DNA of 64,000 nucleotides, from contig NZ_CAMGZA010000004.1 in the NCBI RefSeq assembly GCF_946151065.1, forward strand, positions 124,001 to 188,000, written 5' to 3'. How positions within the stretch are numbered: position 1 is the stretch's first letter; every line of letters starts with the position of its first letter. The stretch comes from Microbacterium sp. Marseille-Q6965 (GTDB taxonomy: Bacteria; Actinomycetota; Actinomycetes; Actinomycetales; Microbacteriaceae). Positions 11,509 to 19,471 of this stretch are shown piece after piece. The notes under the pieces are model-generated. The model searched no databases, was not told the origin of the DNA, and saw nothing but the letters and a program-made list of their open reading frames with translations. Position numbers and translations under genes: made by a program.

Positions 11509-11514
11509 TACGCT
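11509..11514 (+). promoter_or_regulatory. -10 element, leaderless argA-like gene
   Basis: TACGCT followed by exactly 6 bases and the ATG at 11521. No Shine-Dalgarno sequence is present. Confidence 0.6.
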
Positions 11515-11520
11515 GGACGG

Positions 11521-12021
11521 ATGACCGAGTTCCTGGTGCGCCCGGCCCGCACGGCCGACATCGTGCCGATCCGCGACCTGCTCGAGCCGTACGTGCAGCG
11601 CCGGATCCTGCTCGGCAAGGATCTCGTGGTCCTGTACGAGGCGACGCAGGAGTTCGTCGTCGCCGAGGCGGCGGGAGAGATCATCGGCTGCGGCGCCCTG
11701 CACGTGATCTGGGAAGACCTGGCAGAGGTGCGCACCCTGCTCGTGCGCGATGACTGGCTGCACCACGGTATCGGGCGCGCGATCGTCGACCGTCTGGAGG
11801 ACAATGCTCGCGCTCTCGGGGTGACGCGCCTGTTCTGCCTCACGTTCGAGGTCGACTTCTTCTCGCGTCGCGGCTTCACGCCGATCGGCGAGCAGATCGT
11901 CGACCCGGACGTGTACTCGCAGCTCGTGCGCAGCCCCGACGAGGGCGTCGCCGAGTTCCTCGATCTGGCGCATGTGAAGCCGAACACGCTCGGCAACACC
12001 CGCATGCTCAAGCGGCTCTGA
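11521..12021 (+). CDS. argA: Amino-acid N-acetyltransferase (ArgA-like GNAT)
   Basis: A 166-residue stand-alone GNAT protein matching the short actinobacterial L-glutamate N-acetyltransferase family (Rv2747 type), which makes N-acetylglutamate, the first step of arginine synthesis. Visible features are VRPARTADIVPIRDLLEPYV at the N-terminus, a GALHVIWEDLAEVRTLLV strand pair, the acetyl-CoA loop DWLHHGIGRAIV, and LFCLTFEVDFFSRRGF with the family's FF..RGF signature. The ATG is placed 6 bases after a TACGCT -10, so translation is probably leaderless. It is followed closely by an unrelated membrane-anchored gene. Confidence 0.85.
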   Translation: MTEFLVRPARTADIVPIRDLLEPYVQRRILLGKDLVVLYEATQEFVVAEAAGEIIGCGALHVIWEDLAEVRTLLVRDDWLHHGIGRAIVDRLEDNARALGVTRLFCLTFEVDFFSRRGFTPIGEQIVDPDVYSQLVRSPDEGVAEFLDLAHVKPNTLGNTRMLKRL

Positions 12022-12035
12022 GCCGCCTCGCCGCC

Positions 12036-12041
12036 TACCCT
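12036..12041 (+). promoter_or_regulatory. -10 element, leaderless gene at 12048
   Basis: TACCCT followed by 6 bases (GAAGAC) and the GTG start at 12048. Confidence 0.55.
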
Positions 12042-12047
12042 GAAGAC

Positions 12048-12722
12048 GTGAGCGCGCGACGTCATTCCCCCGCCGTCTACCGGCGTCGGCGGATCGTGGC
12101 GCTCCTGCTCGCCCTCATCGTCGTGGGCGGCATCACCGCGGGCATCGTGTGGGCGGTCACGGCGCAACCGTGGCGGATGGTCGGTGCGCTCTTCTCCGAG
12201 CCCGAGCCGTCGGCGCCGACGAGCACGCCGCTACCGACCGGCGAGGCGACGCCCGCCCCCTCCGGATCGCAGACGCCGGAGCCGGAGCCGGAGCCGACCG
12301 AGGCAACCGGACCGCAGGTGTGCGACCCGAACGCGATCCAGGTGGAGGCGCTCACCGATAAGGACGTGTACGCCGCGGATGAGCAGCCACGCCTCTCGAT
12401 TCGCCTGGTGAACACCGGCGACGTGGAGTGCACGTTCAACGTGGGCACGTCGCAGCAGCGCTTCACCATCACCAGCGGCGACGACACCTGGTGGCGCTCC
12501 ACCGACTGCCAGCGCGACCCGATCGACATGATCGTGACGCTGGCCGCAGGCCAGGAGGTGACGAGCGCCGAGCCCGTGGTGTGGGATCGCACCCGCTCGG
12601 CCGTCGACACGTGCGACTCGGACAGGCGGCCGGTCGCCCCCGGCGGGGGATCGTCGTACCACCTGAAGGTCGAGATCGGCGGCATCGCGTCGCCCTCGTC
12701 GCGCCAGTTCATTCTGGGCTGA
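12048..12722 (+). CDS. Membrane-anchored extracytoplasmic protein, function unknown
   Basis: A 224-residue protein with a short basic N-terminus (RRHSPAVYRRRR), one transmembrane segment (about residues 16-40), a Pro/Thr/Glu-rich spacer (about 52-90, repeated EPEP) and a folded outer domain of about 130 residues with an immunoglobulin-like feel (LSIRLVNTGDVECTF) and four Cys that could form disulphides. It is probably tethered to the outer face of the membrane. The GTG start sits 6 bases after TACCCT and 24 bases after argA stops. No family is recognised with confidence. Confidence 0.75.
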   Translation: MSARRHSPAVYRRRRIVALLLALIVVGGITAGIVWAVTAQPWRMVGALFSEPEPSAPTSTPLPTGEATPAPSGSQTPEPEPEPTEATGPQVCDPNAIQVEALTDKDVYAADEQPRLSIRLVNTGDVECTFNVGTSQQRFTITSGDDTWWRSTDCQRDPIDMIVTLAAGQEVTSAEPVVWDRTRSAVDTCDSDRRPVAPGGGSSYHLKVEIGGIASPSSRQFILG

Positions 12723-12841
12723 GCGCGCCCTGCGCATTGTCGCAGACGTCTCCACGACCGGCCACCCCCGTGCGTGCCCCGATATCGGAGCGTTGACTGG
12801 CCGCACCATCAACCGGTTCGAACTCGCGGGAGGCACCACGC

Positions 12842-13723
12842 ATGTTTTTCCATAGGCAGGAGCTGCAGCACTCGGTCAAGCCGGACGCGCCCGACGCGGT
12901 CTACGCCCGCAAGCTGCAGGAGGTGCTCGGCGGCCAATACGGCGAGATCACCATCGCGATGCAGTACCAGTTCCAGGCCTGGAACTCCCACATCCCCGGC
13001 AAGTACCGCGACCTGCTCTTCGGGATCGGTGCCGAGGAGATGGGTCACGTCGAGATGCTGGCGGTGATGATCGCGCAGCTGCTGGAGAAGTCGCCACTGG
13101 GCATCACCGAGGAGGCCGTGCAGAGCGATCCGACCGTCGCCGCGGTCATCGGCGGCACCGACGTGCAGCACGCGATCGTCGCGGGCGCCGGCGCTCGCCC
13201 CGTCGACAGCAACGGCAACCCGTGGCAGGGCAGCTACATCACGGCCAGCGGCAACCTGCTCGCCGACTTCACGGCCAACGCCAACGGCGAGATGCAGGGC
13301 CGCCTCCAGGCGGCGCGGCTGTACCACATGACCAACGATTCGGGCGTGCGCGACCTGCTGGCCTTCCTCATCGCGCGCGACACGATGCACCAGAACCAGT
13401 GGCTCGCCGCGATCGAGGATCTCAAGGAGAACGGCGTGGAGGAGCTGCCGGTGCCGAGCAACTTCCCGATCGACAAGGAGCACCGCGAGGTGTCGTACCA
13501 GTACCTGAACTTCAGCGACGGCGCCGCCGCCGCCGAGGGCCGCTGGGCGTCCGGTCCGACGCCGGACGGCAAGGGCGAGTTCACGTACCACGACGGCCCC
13601 ACGACGAGCTCGCCGATGCCGCCGCCCACCCACCCCGACTCCCGGTTCTACGGCACCACCGAGCTGCCGAACCCCGTGGAGAAGATCGCCGGACGGGCAC
13701 AGGACGCCATGAACATGGAATGA
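12842..13723 (+). CDS. Manganese catalase (non-haem)
   Basis: 293 residues, the usual length for dimanganese catalases, which disproportionate hydrogen peroxide in the cytoplasm. The start MFFHRQELQH is typical. Ferritin-like helices carry the expected metal ligands: Glu in LGGQYGEI (about residue 35), the E..H pair in GAEEMGHVEM (about 66-73), a Glu in NANGEMQGRL and a His in IARDTMHQNQW. The C-terminal third is the usual Gly/Pro-rich tail. ATG at 12842 follows GGGAGGCACCACGC. The gene is monocistronic with its own terminator. Confidence 0.95.
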   Translation: MFFHRQELQHSVKPDAPDAVYARKLQEVLGGQYGEITIAMQYQFQAWNSHIPGKYRDLLFGIGAEEMGHVEMLAVMIAQLLEKSPLGITEEAVQSDPTVAAVIGGTDVQHAIVAGAGARPVDSNGNPWQGSYITASGNLLADFTANANGEMQGRLQAARLYHMTNDSGVRDLLAFLIARDTMHQNQWLAAIEDLKENGVEELPVPSNFPIDKEHREVSYQYLNFSDGAAAAEGRWASGPTPDGKGEFTYHDGPTTSSPMPPPTHPDSRFYGTTELPNPVEKIAGRAQDAMNME

Positions 13724-13740
13724 TCTCGTCCCACTCGACG

Positions 13741-13775
13741 ACCGGCCCCGCGGTGCATCCACCTGCGGGGCCGGT
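13741..13775 (+). terminator. Terminator of the Mn-catalase gene
   Basis: Perfect 11-bp arms ACCGGCCCCGC (13741-13751) and GCGGGGCCGGT (13765-13775), followed by TCTCT, 17 bases after the catalase stop. Confidence 0.75.
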
Positions 13776-13803
13776 TCTCTGTGTCCGGCCCGGAGCGCCC
13801 GCA

Positions 13804-13809
13804 TAGGCT
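13804..13809 (+). promoter_or_regulatory. -10 element, leaderless SseB-like gene
   Basis: TAGGCT followed by 6 bases (GAAAGC) and the ATG at 13816. Confidence 0.6.
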
Positions 13810-13815
13810 GAAAGC

Positions 13816-14223
13816 ATGGCCAAGAAGCGCAAGCCCCCGAAGCTGACCGAGCAGGACGTGCGCTCGGAGGCGCTCGCGCAGGCGCTCGAGAAGCAGGACA
13901 TGGCCGCCGTCGCCCTGGCCCTGCGCAACGGCAACACGATCGTCCCGCTGCTCAAGCCCGGTCCCCGCGACAACCCGCTCGATGGCGGCGAGGTGTGGAC
14001 CTTCCGCGACCCGGCCACGGGAGACGTGGCCCTGCTGCTGTTCAGCGACGCACGCCACAAACCGGCCAACCTGCCGCCGGCCTTCGGGGTCTACTCGCCG
14101 CAGTGGCTGCGCACGTTCCTCGCGGCGCACGCTGACGAGATCACGACCGTGTTCCTCGACATCGCGGGACCTCATCCCATGCAGGCCGATCCCTCGGAGC
14201 TCCTTCGCGCTCTCGACCTCTGA
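13816..14223 (+). CDS. SseB N-terminal-domain-like protein
   Basis: A 135-residue cytoplasmic protein. After a Lys-rich start (MAKKRKPPK) it contains the beta-alpha pattern of SseB N-terminal domains: a strand with ETWTF-like VWTFRDPATGDVALLLFSD, then APAF-like PPAFGVYSPQWLRTF, and a final helix. Its function is unknown; members occur widely in actinobacteria and are named after an enterobacterial secretion regulator without evidence that they act in secretion. The gene is preceded by a leaderless-type promoter and lies 107 bases upstream of metN on the same strand. Confidence 0.6.
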   Translation: MAKKRKPPKLTEQDVRSEALAQALEKQDMAAVALALRNGNTIVPLLKPGPRDNPLDGGEVWTFRDPATGDVALLLFSDARHKPANLPPAFGVYSPQWLRTFLAAHADEITTVFLDIAGPHPMQADPSELLRALDL

Positions 14224-14330
14224 CGCCGTCGCGCGACGCACGGCGTCATACGACGTCGTCTCGCCTCGGCGCTCAGGCGCCGAAGGTGAGAATGGTGGGC
14301 GGCCCCGACGGAGGGCCCGAGGAGCACCAC

Positions 14331-15335
14331 ATGATCGAACTGCGCGGGGTGAGCAAGGTCTACCCCGGAGGCGTAACCGCATTGGACGGCGTCGATCTCA
14401 CGATCGACAGGGGCGAGATCCACGGGATCGTCGGCCGCTCCGGTGCCGGCAAGTCCACCCTGATCCGCTGCCTCACCGGCCTCGACCCGGCCACGAGCGG
14501 CAAGATCACCATCGACGGGACGGACCTGTCGTCCGCCCGTGGCGCGGCGCTGCGGAAGGCGCGCAGGAAGATCGGCATGGTCTTCCAGCACGTGAACCTG
14601 CTGGACTCCCGCACCGCCGAACAGAACATCGCTCACCCGCTCGAGGTCGCGGGCGTCACGGGGGCCGAGCGTCGGCGCCGTGTGGCCGAGCTGCTGGATC
14701 TGGTCGGCCTCACCGAGCGCCGTGGCAGCTACCCCTCTCAGCTTTCCGGCGGGCAGAAGCAGCGGGTCGGCATCGCGCGGGCGCTCGCGGCCGAGCCCGC
14801 GGTGCTGCTCTGTGACGAGCCGACGTCGGCGCTGGACGCGGCCACCACCCGCCAGATCCTCTCCCTCATCCGCAGCCTGCGCGACCGACTCGGCATCACG
14901 GTCGTCATCATCACGCACGAGATGAGCGTCGTGCGCGAGGTGTGTGATTCGGTCTCGCTCCTCGCCGACGGCCGCATCGCACGCAGCGGTCCCCTGCTGG
15001 AGGTGATCGGCGACACCGCCTCGCCGCTGTCGAAGGAGCTCATCCCGCTCCCGCCCGTGCACCTCGGCGAGGACGGCGCGATCATCGAGGCCCTCCTCGC
15101 CACCGAGGGCGGTCCCGATCTCGCCGGACTCTTCCGAATCCTGGGTGAGGCGGGAGCCACGGCCGAGATCACCGCGGGCACCGTCGAGACGATCCACGGC
15201 CGCCAGGTGGGGCGCATCCACTTCGCTCCGTCCAGCCCGCAGGAGGCGGAGCGGATGCTCGCGGCGCTCCGGAGCGCGGGCGTGCATGCCGAGCTCACCA
15301 GCGCGCAGGCGCGCGGAGAGGGGGACGAGCAGTGA
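14331..15335 (+). CDS. metN: Methionine ABC transporter ATP-binding protein MetN
   Basis: 334 residues, the cytoplasmic ATPase of the MetNIQ methionine importer. Walker A GRSGAGKST (35-43), signature LSGGQ (137-141), Walker B LLCDEPTSALD (158-168), a switch His in IITHEM, and a C-terminal ACT-like NIL domain (about 255-334) that in E. coli binds methionine and inhibits transport. The ATG at 14331 follows GAGGAGCACCAC; an upstream in-frame ATG at 14286 has no ribosome-binding site and would add non-conserved residues. metI starts inside its stop codon (GTGA overlap). The 107-base leader shows no SAM riboswitch that I can recognise. Confidence 0.95.
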   Translation: MIELRGVSKVYPGGVTALDGVDLTIDRGEIHGIVGRSGAGKSTLIRCLTGLDPATSGKITIDGTDLSSARGAALRKARRKIGMVFQHVNLLDSRTAEQNIAHPLEVAGVTGAERRRRVAELLDLVGLTERRGSYPSQLSGGQKQRVGIARALAAEPAVLLCDEPTSALDAATTRQILSLIRSLRDRLGITVVIITHEMSVVREVCDSVSLLADGRIARSGPLLEVIGDTASPLSKELIPLPPVHLGEDGAIIEALLATEGGPDLAGLFRILGEAGATAEITAGTVETIHGRQVGRIHFAPSSPQEAERMLAALRSAGVHAELTSAQARGEGDEQ

Positions 15336-16003
15336 GCGACCTGTTCTGGAACAACCCCATCTTCCACGACCGGCTGTGGGAGGCGACCGGCGAGACGCTG
15401 CTCATGATGGTGTTCACCACGCTGGCGGTCGCCGCGCTGGGCCTCCCGCTCGGCATCCTGCTGCACAGCGTCAGCCCGAAGGGCCTCACTCCGCAGCCGG
15501 CTGTCTACCGCGTGCTGAGCCTCATCGTCGACTTCGGCCGATCCATCCCGTTCATCATCCTGATGATCGCGCTGATCCCGTTCACCCGCTTCGTCGTCGG
15601 CAGCGCGCTCGGGTGGCAGGCGACCGTCGTGCCGCTCGCGGTCGGTGCGATCCCGTTCTTCGCGCGCATGGTTCAGAACGCGCTGCGCGAGGTGGACGGC
15701 GGCAAGATCGAGGCCGTGCAGATGATGGGCGCATCGCGACGTCACATTACGTATCACGTTCTGGTGCGCGAGGCCCTCCCCGGTATCGTCGGAGCCCTCA
15801 CCGTCACAACCGTGACACTGATCAGCTACACCGCGATGGCCGGGACGATCGGCGGCGGCGGCCTCGGGGCGCTCGCCATCGACTACGGCTACCGCCGGTG
15901 GCAGGGCGACACGATGGTCGCCTGCATCGTGCTGCTCGTCGCCCTCGTGGCGATCGTGCAGTGGGTCGGGGACACCGTCGTGAAGAGGATCGACCACCGC
16001 TGA
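15332..16003 (+). CDS. metI: Methionine ABC transporter permease MetI
   Basis: 223 residues with five hydrophobic segments, the inner-membrane channel of MetNIQ. The EAA-loop that docks to MetN is visible as VQMMGASRRHITYHVLVREALPG, and the typical GGGGLGALAIDYGYRRW stretch follows. GTG at 15332-15334 overlaps the metN stop by 4 bases, implying translational coupling. Length and topology match E. coli MetI. Confidence 0.95.
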   Translation: MSDLFWNNPIFHDRLWEATGETLLMMVFTTLAVAALGLPLGILLHSVSPKGLTPQPAVYRVLSLIVDFGRSIPFIILMIALIPFTRFVVGSALGWQATVVPLAVGAIPFFARMVQNALREVDGGKIEAVQMMGASRRHITYHVLVREALPGIVGALTVTTVTLISYTAMAGTIGGGGLGALAIDYGYRRWQGDTMVACIVLLVALVAIVQWVGDTVVKRIDHR

Positions 16004-16035
16004 TCGGATCAGGCACCACCAGAAAGCGCACAGTC

Positions 16036-16878
16036 ATGCGACGCATCGCGACCGTCACCGCCGCCACGGCGGCCAGCATCCTTCTCCTCGCCGGCTGCGG
16101 CGCCGGCGGATCCGACGCGGAGATCGCCGCACCCGACGAGGAGGGGATCACCACCCTCACCGTGGGCGTCTCGCCCGTGCCGCACGGCACCATCCTGGAG
16201 TTCGTGGACGGGAATCTCGCCGAGGAGGCGGGGCTCGACCTCGAGATCGTCAGCTACGACGACTACGCGCTTCCGAACCGCGCGCTCGCCGACGGCGAGC
16301 TCGACGCGAACTACTTCCAGCACCTGCCGTACTTCGAGTTCGAGACGGAGGGGCAGGGCTACGACCTCGAGCACTTCCCCGGCGTGCACATCGAGCCGTT
16401 CGCGCTGTACTCGAACGAGTATGACGACGTCGCCGACCTGCCGGACGGTGCCCGCATCGGCATCAACAACGACCCGTCGAACCAGGGGCGGGCCCTCGAC
16501 CTGCTCGCGCAGGCGGGTCTGATCACCCTCTCGGATGACGTCGAGGTCGTCGCGGCCACGGTCGGTGACATCGCTGAGAACCCGAAGAACTTCGAGTTCG
16601 TCGAGGCGGATGCCGCGTCGCTTGCCCGCACTCTGGAGGACGTCGACGCGTCGGTCATCAACGGCAACTACGCCATCGAGGCGGGGCTGTCTCCGACCGA
16701 GGACGGCATTCTCGTCGAGTCGGGTGAGGACAACCCCTACGCCAACTTCCTCGCCGTGCGCGCGGGCGACGAGACGAACGAGGCGATCGTGAAGCTGGAC
16801 GAGCTGCTCCGCTCGGAGGAGGTTCGCCAGTTCATCGAGGAGACCTGGGCGGACGGCGCGGTCATCCCCGCCTTCTGA
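16036..16878 (+). CDS. metQ: Methionine-binding lipoprotein MetQ (NlpA family)
   Basis: 280 residues, the substrate-binding lipoprotein of the importer. A signal peptide ends in lipobox LLAG-C with the lipidated Cys at residue 21. The mature protein has the NlpA-family pattern: VGVSPVPHGTILEF near the start, DDYALPNRALADGELDANYFQH, then NDPSNQGRALDLLAQAGLI and the C-terminal DELLRSEEVRQFIEETW. ATG at 16036 is 32 bases after metI. A strong hairpin follows. D-methionine as well as L-methionine may be transported, as in E. coli (established for the family, not shown here). Confidence 0.95.
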   Translation: MRRIATVTAATAASILLLAGCGAGGSDAEIAAPDEEGITTLTVGVSPVPHGTILEFVDGNLAEEAGLDLEIVSYDDYALPNRALADGELDANYFQHLPYFEFETEGQGYDLEHFPGVHIEPFALYSNEYDDVADLPDGARIGINNDPSNQGRALDLLAQAGLITLSDDVEVVAATVGDIAENPKNFEFVEADAASLARTLEDVDASVINGNYAIEAGLSPTEDGILVESGEDNPYANFLAVRAGDETNEAIVKLDELLRSEEVRQFIEETWADGAVIPAF

Positions 16879-16901
16879 CCCGTCGCGCTCTCAGCCGCCG
16901 G

Positions 16902-16946
16902 CGCCGCCCGTCACCGTCCACCGGATCGGTGACGGGCGGCGTCGTT
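16902..16946. terminator. Bidirectional terminator between metQ and radA
   Basis: Perfect 15-bp arms CGCCGCCCGTCACCG (16902-16916) and CGGTGACGGGCGGCG (16927-16941) with a 10-base loop, followed by TCGTTT. The genes converge, and radA stops at 16947. Confidence 0.9.
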
Positions 16947-18302
16947 TCAGAATGTCGGCACGTCGTCGAGCGCCGACGGGGCGTGCGCGCGGATGTGCTC
17001 GAGCGCCGTGCGCAGCCGCTTGGCGCCGTCATCGACGACCTGCCGGTAGCCGAGCCGTGCCGCCTCCGTACGACGCTGTGCGGCCTGCGTCACCGGTCGC
17101 ACCTCGCCGGCGAGGCTGAGCTCGCCGATCGCGGCGATCTGGCGGGCCACCTTGAAGCCGCGCACCGAGCCGGCCACCGCCACCGCGATCGCCAGATCCG
17201 CCGCGGGCTCCGTGAAGCGCACGCCGCCCACGGTGGAGACGTACACGTCCTGGTCGCTCGTCTTGATGCCCGCCCTGCGCTCGAGCACCGCCAGCACCAT
17301 GGCCACGCGAGACGCATCCACGCCGTGGACGATGCGGCGAGGGTTCGGCGCGCTGGTGGGGATGGTGAGCGCCTGCACCTCCACCGGCAGGGCACGGCGT
17401 CCCTCCAGCGCGATCGCGACGCACGTGCCGGGCTCGGGTGATCCCTGCGACAGGAACAGGCCGCTCGGGTCGGGCACCTCGGCGATGCCGTCGCCGGTCA
17501 TCTCGAAGCAGCCCACCTCGTCGGTCGGGCCGAAGCGGTTCTTCAGCGCCCGCACGAAGCGCAGCGCGGTCTGGCGGTCGCCCTCGAACTGGCACACGAC
17601 GTCCACGAGGTGCTCGAGCAGCCGCGGCCCGGCGACCTGCCCGTCCTTCGTGACGTGCCCGACGAGGATGATCGGCAGGTCCCGATCCTTGGCGATGCGG
17701 ATCAGCGTCGCGGCGACCTCGCGCACCTGGCCCGGCATGCCCGCCGCCCCGTCCGAGAGCGCGGACGAGACCGTCTGCACGGAGTCCACGATGACGAGCT
17801 CCGGCTGCACGGAGTCGATATGCCCGAGGATCGTCGCCAGATCGGTCTCGCTCGCCAGGTACAGCTCGTCGTGCAGCGCGCCCGTGCGCTCGGCGCGCAG
17901 CCTCACCTGCGCCGGCGACTCCTCGGCACTGACGTAGAGCACGCGCCGGCCCTCGTTCGCCGCCCGTGCCGCCACCTCGAGCAGCAGCGTCGACTTGCCC
18001 ACGCCCGGTTCGCCCGAGAGCAGAATCGCGGCGCCCGGCACGACGCCGCCGCCCAGTACGCGATCGAATTCGCCGATGCCGCTCGGTCGGCGAGGCGCTT
18101 CCCGCGTCTCGATCCGCGTGATCGGCGTGGCGGCGGCCGTCGGGATCATCGACTCCACGCGCCGCGTGAGGCCCTGCGGCTGTGCCGCCTCGACGACCGT
18201 GCCCCACTGCTGGCACTCGCCGCAGCGGCCGACCCACTTCGCCGTCGTCCAGCCGCACTCCGTGCACCGGAACGGGGCGGGGGCGGGTCGCTTCGAGGCC
18301 AT
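16947..18302 (-). CDS. radA: DNA repair/branch migration ATPase RadA
   Basis: 451 residues. RadA (Sms) is a RecA-like ATPase that promotes branch migration in recombination repair. Visible parts: a C4 zinc finger (Cys13, Cys16, Cys27, Cys30), Walker A GEPGVGKST (97-105), Walker B VIVDSVQT, the RadA-specific KNRFG motif near residue 255, and a C-terminal Lon-like domain. The ATG at 18300-18302 is 6 bases after a TACGCT -10 (leaderless). Length matches the family. Confidence 0.97.
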   Translation of the reverse strand: MASKRPAPAPFRCTECGWTTAKWVGRCGECQQWGTVVEAAQPQGLTRRVESMIPTAAATPITRIETREAPRRPSGIGEFDRVLGGGVVPGAAILLSGEPGVGKSTLLLEVAARAANEGRRVLYVSAEESPAQVRLRAERTGALHDELYLASETDLATILGHIDSVQPELVIVDSVQTVSSALSDGAAGMPGQVREVAATLIRIAKDRDLPIILVGHVTKDGQVAGPRLLEHLVDVVCQFEGDRQTALRFVRALKNRFGPTDEVGCFEMTGDGIAEVPDPSGLFLSQGSPEPGTCVAIALEGRRALPVEVQALTIPTSAPNPRRIVHGVDASRVAMVLAVLERRAGIKTSDQDVYVSTVGGVRFTEPAADLAIAVAVAGSVRGFKVARQIAAIGELSLAGEVRPVTQAAQRRTEAARLGYRQVVDDGAKRLRTALEHIRAHAPSALDDVPTF

Positions 18303-18308
18303 GTCTCC

Positions 18309-18314
18309 AGCGTA
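18309..18314 (-). promoter_or_regulatory. -10 element, leaderless radA
   Basis: TACGCT on the minus strand, then 6 bases (GGAGAC), then ATG. Confidence 0.6.
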
Positions 18315-18345
18315 GGCGGGGGCTCCGACGCCGGGCCGCCGCCCG

Positions 18346-19302
18346 TCAGCGGCGCGCGAGCGCGCGCCGTCGGAGCGCGAGCACCGACCCGCCGATCGCC
18401 GCCAGCGCAACGCCCGTCCCCGCCATCCACGCGATGACCGCCTGACCGCTGCCGGTGGCCGCCAGGTCGGCGTCCCGCGGTCCCGCGGCGGGCGGGGCGG
18501 AGTCCTCCGTCGGGGCGGGGCTCGGAGCGGCGGTGCTGGGCGCCTCCGCGGCCGCAACCTCCAGTTGCAGCGCCTGGCCCTCGGCGTTCTCCCACAGTGC
18601 CGGGTCGTCCGACACGAACGAGACGCTCAGGCTCACCGTGCCCGCGGCGGCCAGAGGGTAGGCGAACTGCGCGCGGCCCTCGCTGACCTCCGCCTGCAAC
18701 GCCGTACCTGCGCCGTCGTCGATCGTGACGGTGCCCCGGGCGTCGCCGGGAGCCACCGTCGCGACGAGGTGCGCCTGCCCGCCGACGCGCAGCGCCGCGT
18801 CGTCCGTGCGCGTAAGCGTCACCGTTGTCGCCGCGGCGGGCGCGGGCGTCACCCGGTACCGGACCCCGTCGATGCGGGTGAGGTCCACGCTGAACACCGC
18901 GCCGGTGGGCACGGGCACGCCCTGCTGGACGTCGACGCACTCGAGCGTCAACGCGAACGCATCGGCGTCGGTCGCGTCGGCGAGGGGCAGCTCGGGCTCG
19001 ACCGTGGGCGGTGTCGCGGCATCCGCCAGCGGCTGCACGGAACTGATGACGACTCGTCCGTCGGCCTCCACCACGAGGCGCGCGGCATCCGCCCCCGCGG
19101 GGCATGCCTCGGCAGCCGTCGCGGACGCGAACGACGGGTGTGCCGCGGCGTCGACGACGCTGAGCGAGGCGCCGGCATCGTCGCGCAGGACGAGCGGCGG
19201 CGTCGCGACGGCGGCGGATGCCGGCGCCGCCCCGGAGACGACGGCGGCCGAGACCACCGCGGACGCGAGCAGGGCGGACACGGCGAGGGAGCGGAGGGAC
19301 AC
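18346..19302 (-). CDS. Secreted surface protein with LAATG sorting-like C-terminus
   Basis: 318 residues: a signal peptide (about 1-30, ending ASA), a beta-rich extracellular region containing an Ig-like repeat (GGQAHLVATVAPGDARGTVT, the Big_3_5-like pattern), a Pro/Ala/Ser linker and a C-terminal LAATG, hydrophobic helix and basic tail (ALRRRALARR). It is therefore probably exported and linked to the wall by a class E sortase, or held in the membrane by the tail. The GTG start at 19300-19302 follows GAAAGGCTCCC. It diverges from the PHP-type hydrolase gene. Function unknown. Confidence 0.8.
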   Translation of the reverse strand: MSLRSLAVSALLASAVVSAAVVSGAAPASAAVATPPLVLRDDAGASLSVVDAAAHPSFASATAAEACPAGADAARLVVEADGRVVISSVQPLADAATPPTVEPELPLADATDADAFALTLECVDVQQGVPVPTGAVFSVDLTRIDGVRYRVTPAPAAATTVTLTRTDDAALRVGGQAHLVATVAPGDARGTVTIDDGAGTALQAEVSEGRAQFAYPLAAAGTVSLSVSFVSDDPALWENAEGQALQLEVAAAEAPSTAAPSPAPTEDSAPPAAGPRDADLAATGSGQAVIAWMAGTGVALAAIGGSVLALRRRALARR

Positions 19303-19471
19303 GGGAGCCTTTCGGAGCGATGGAATCGGGCGGAGCCAGGTCTATCCGCGGGATGGGGACGACAGATGGCCGGGAGGTTAACGGTCGTTCATCGCCCGGT
19401 CGCCTCGGTGTCATGTGCCGTACCTACGGTCGCTGTGCCCTGCCGGGCGCCCCCCGACGAAAGGAATCTCC

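Noticed and set aside
14224-14330. SAM riboswitch upstream of metN
   Set aside because: No S-box core (k-turn and conserved purine strands) could be recognised in the 107-base leader.
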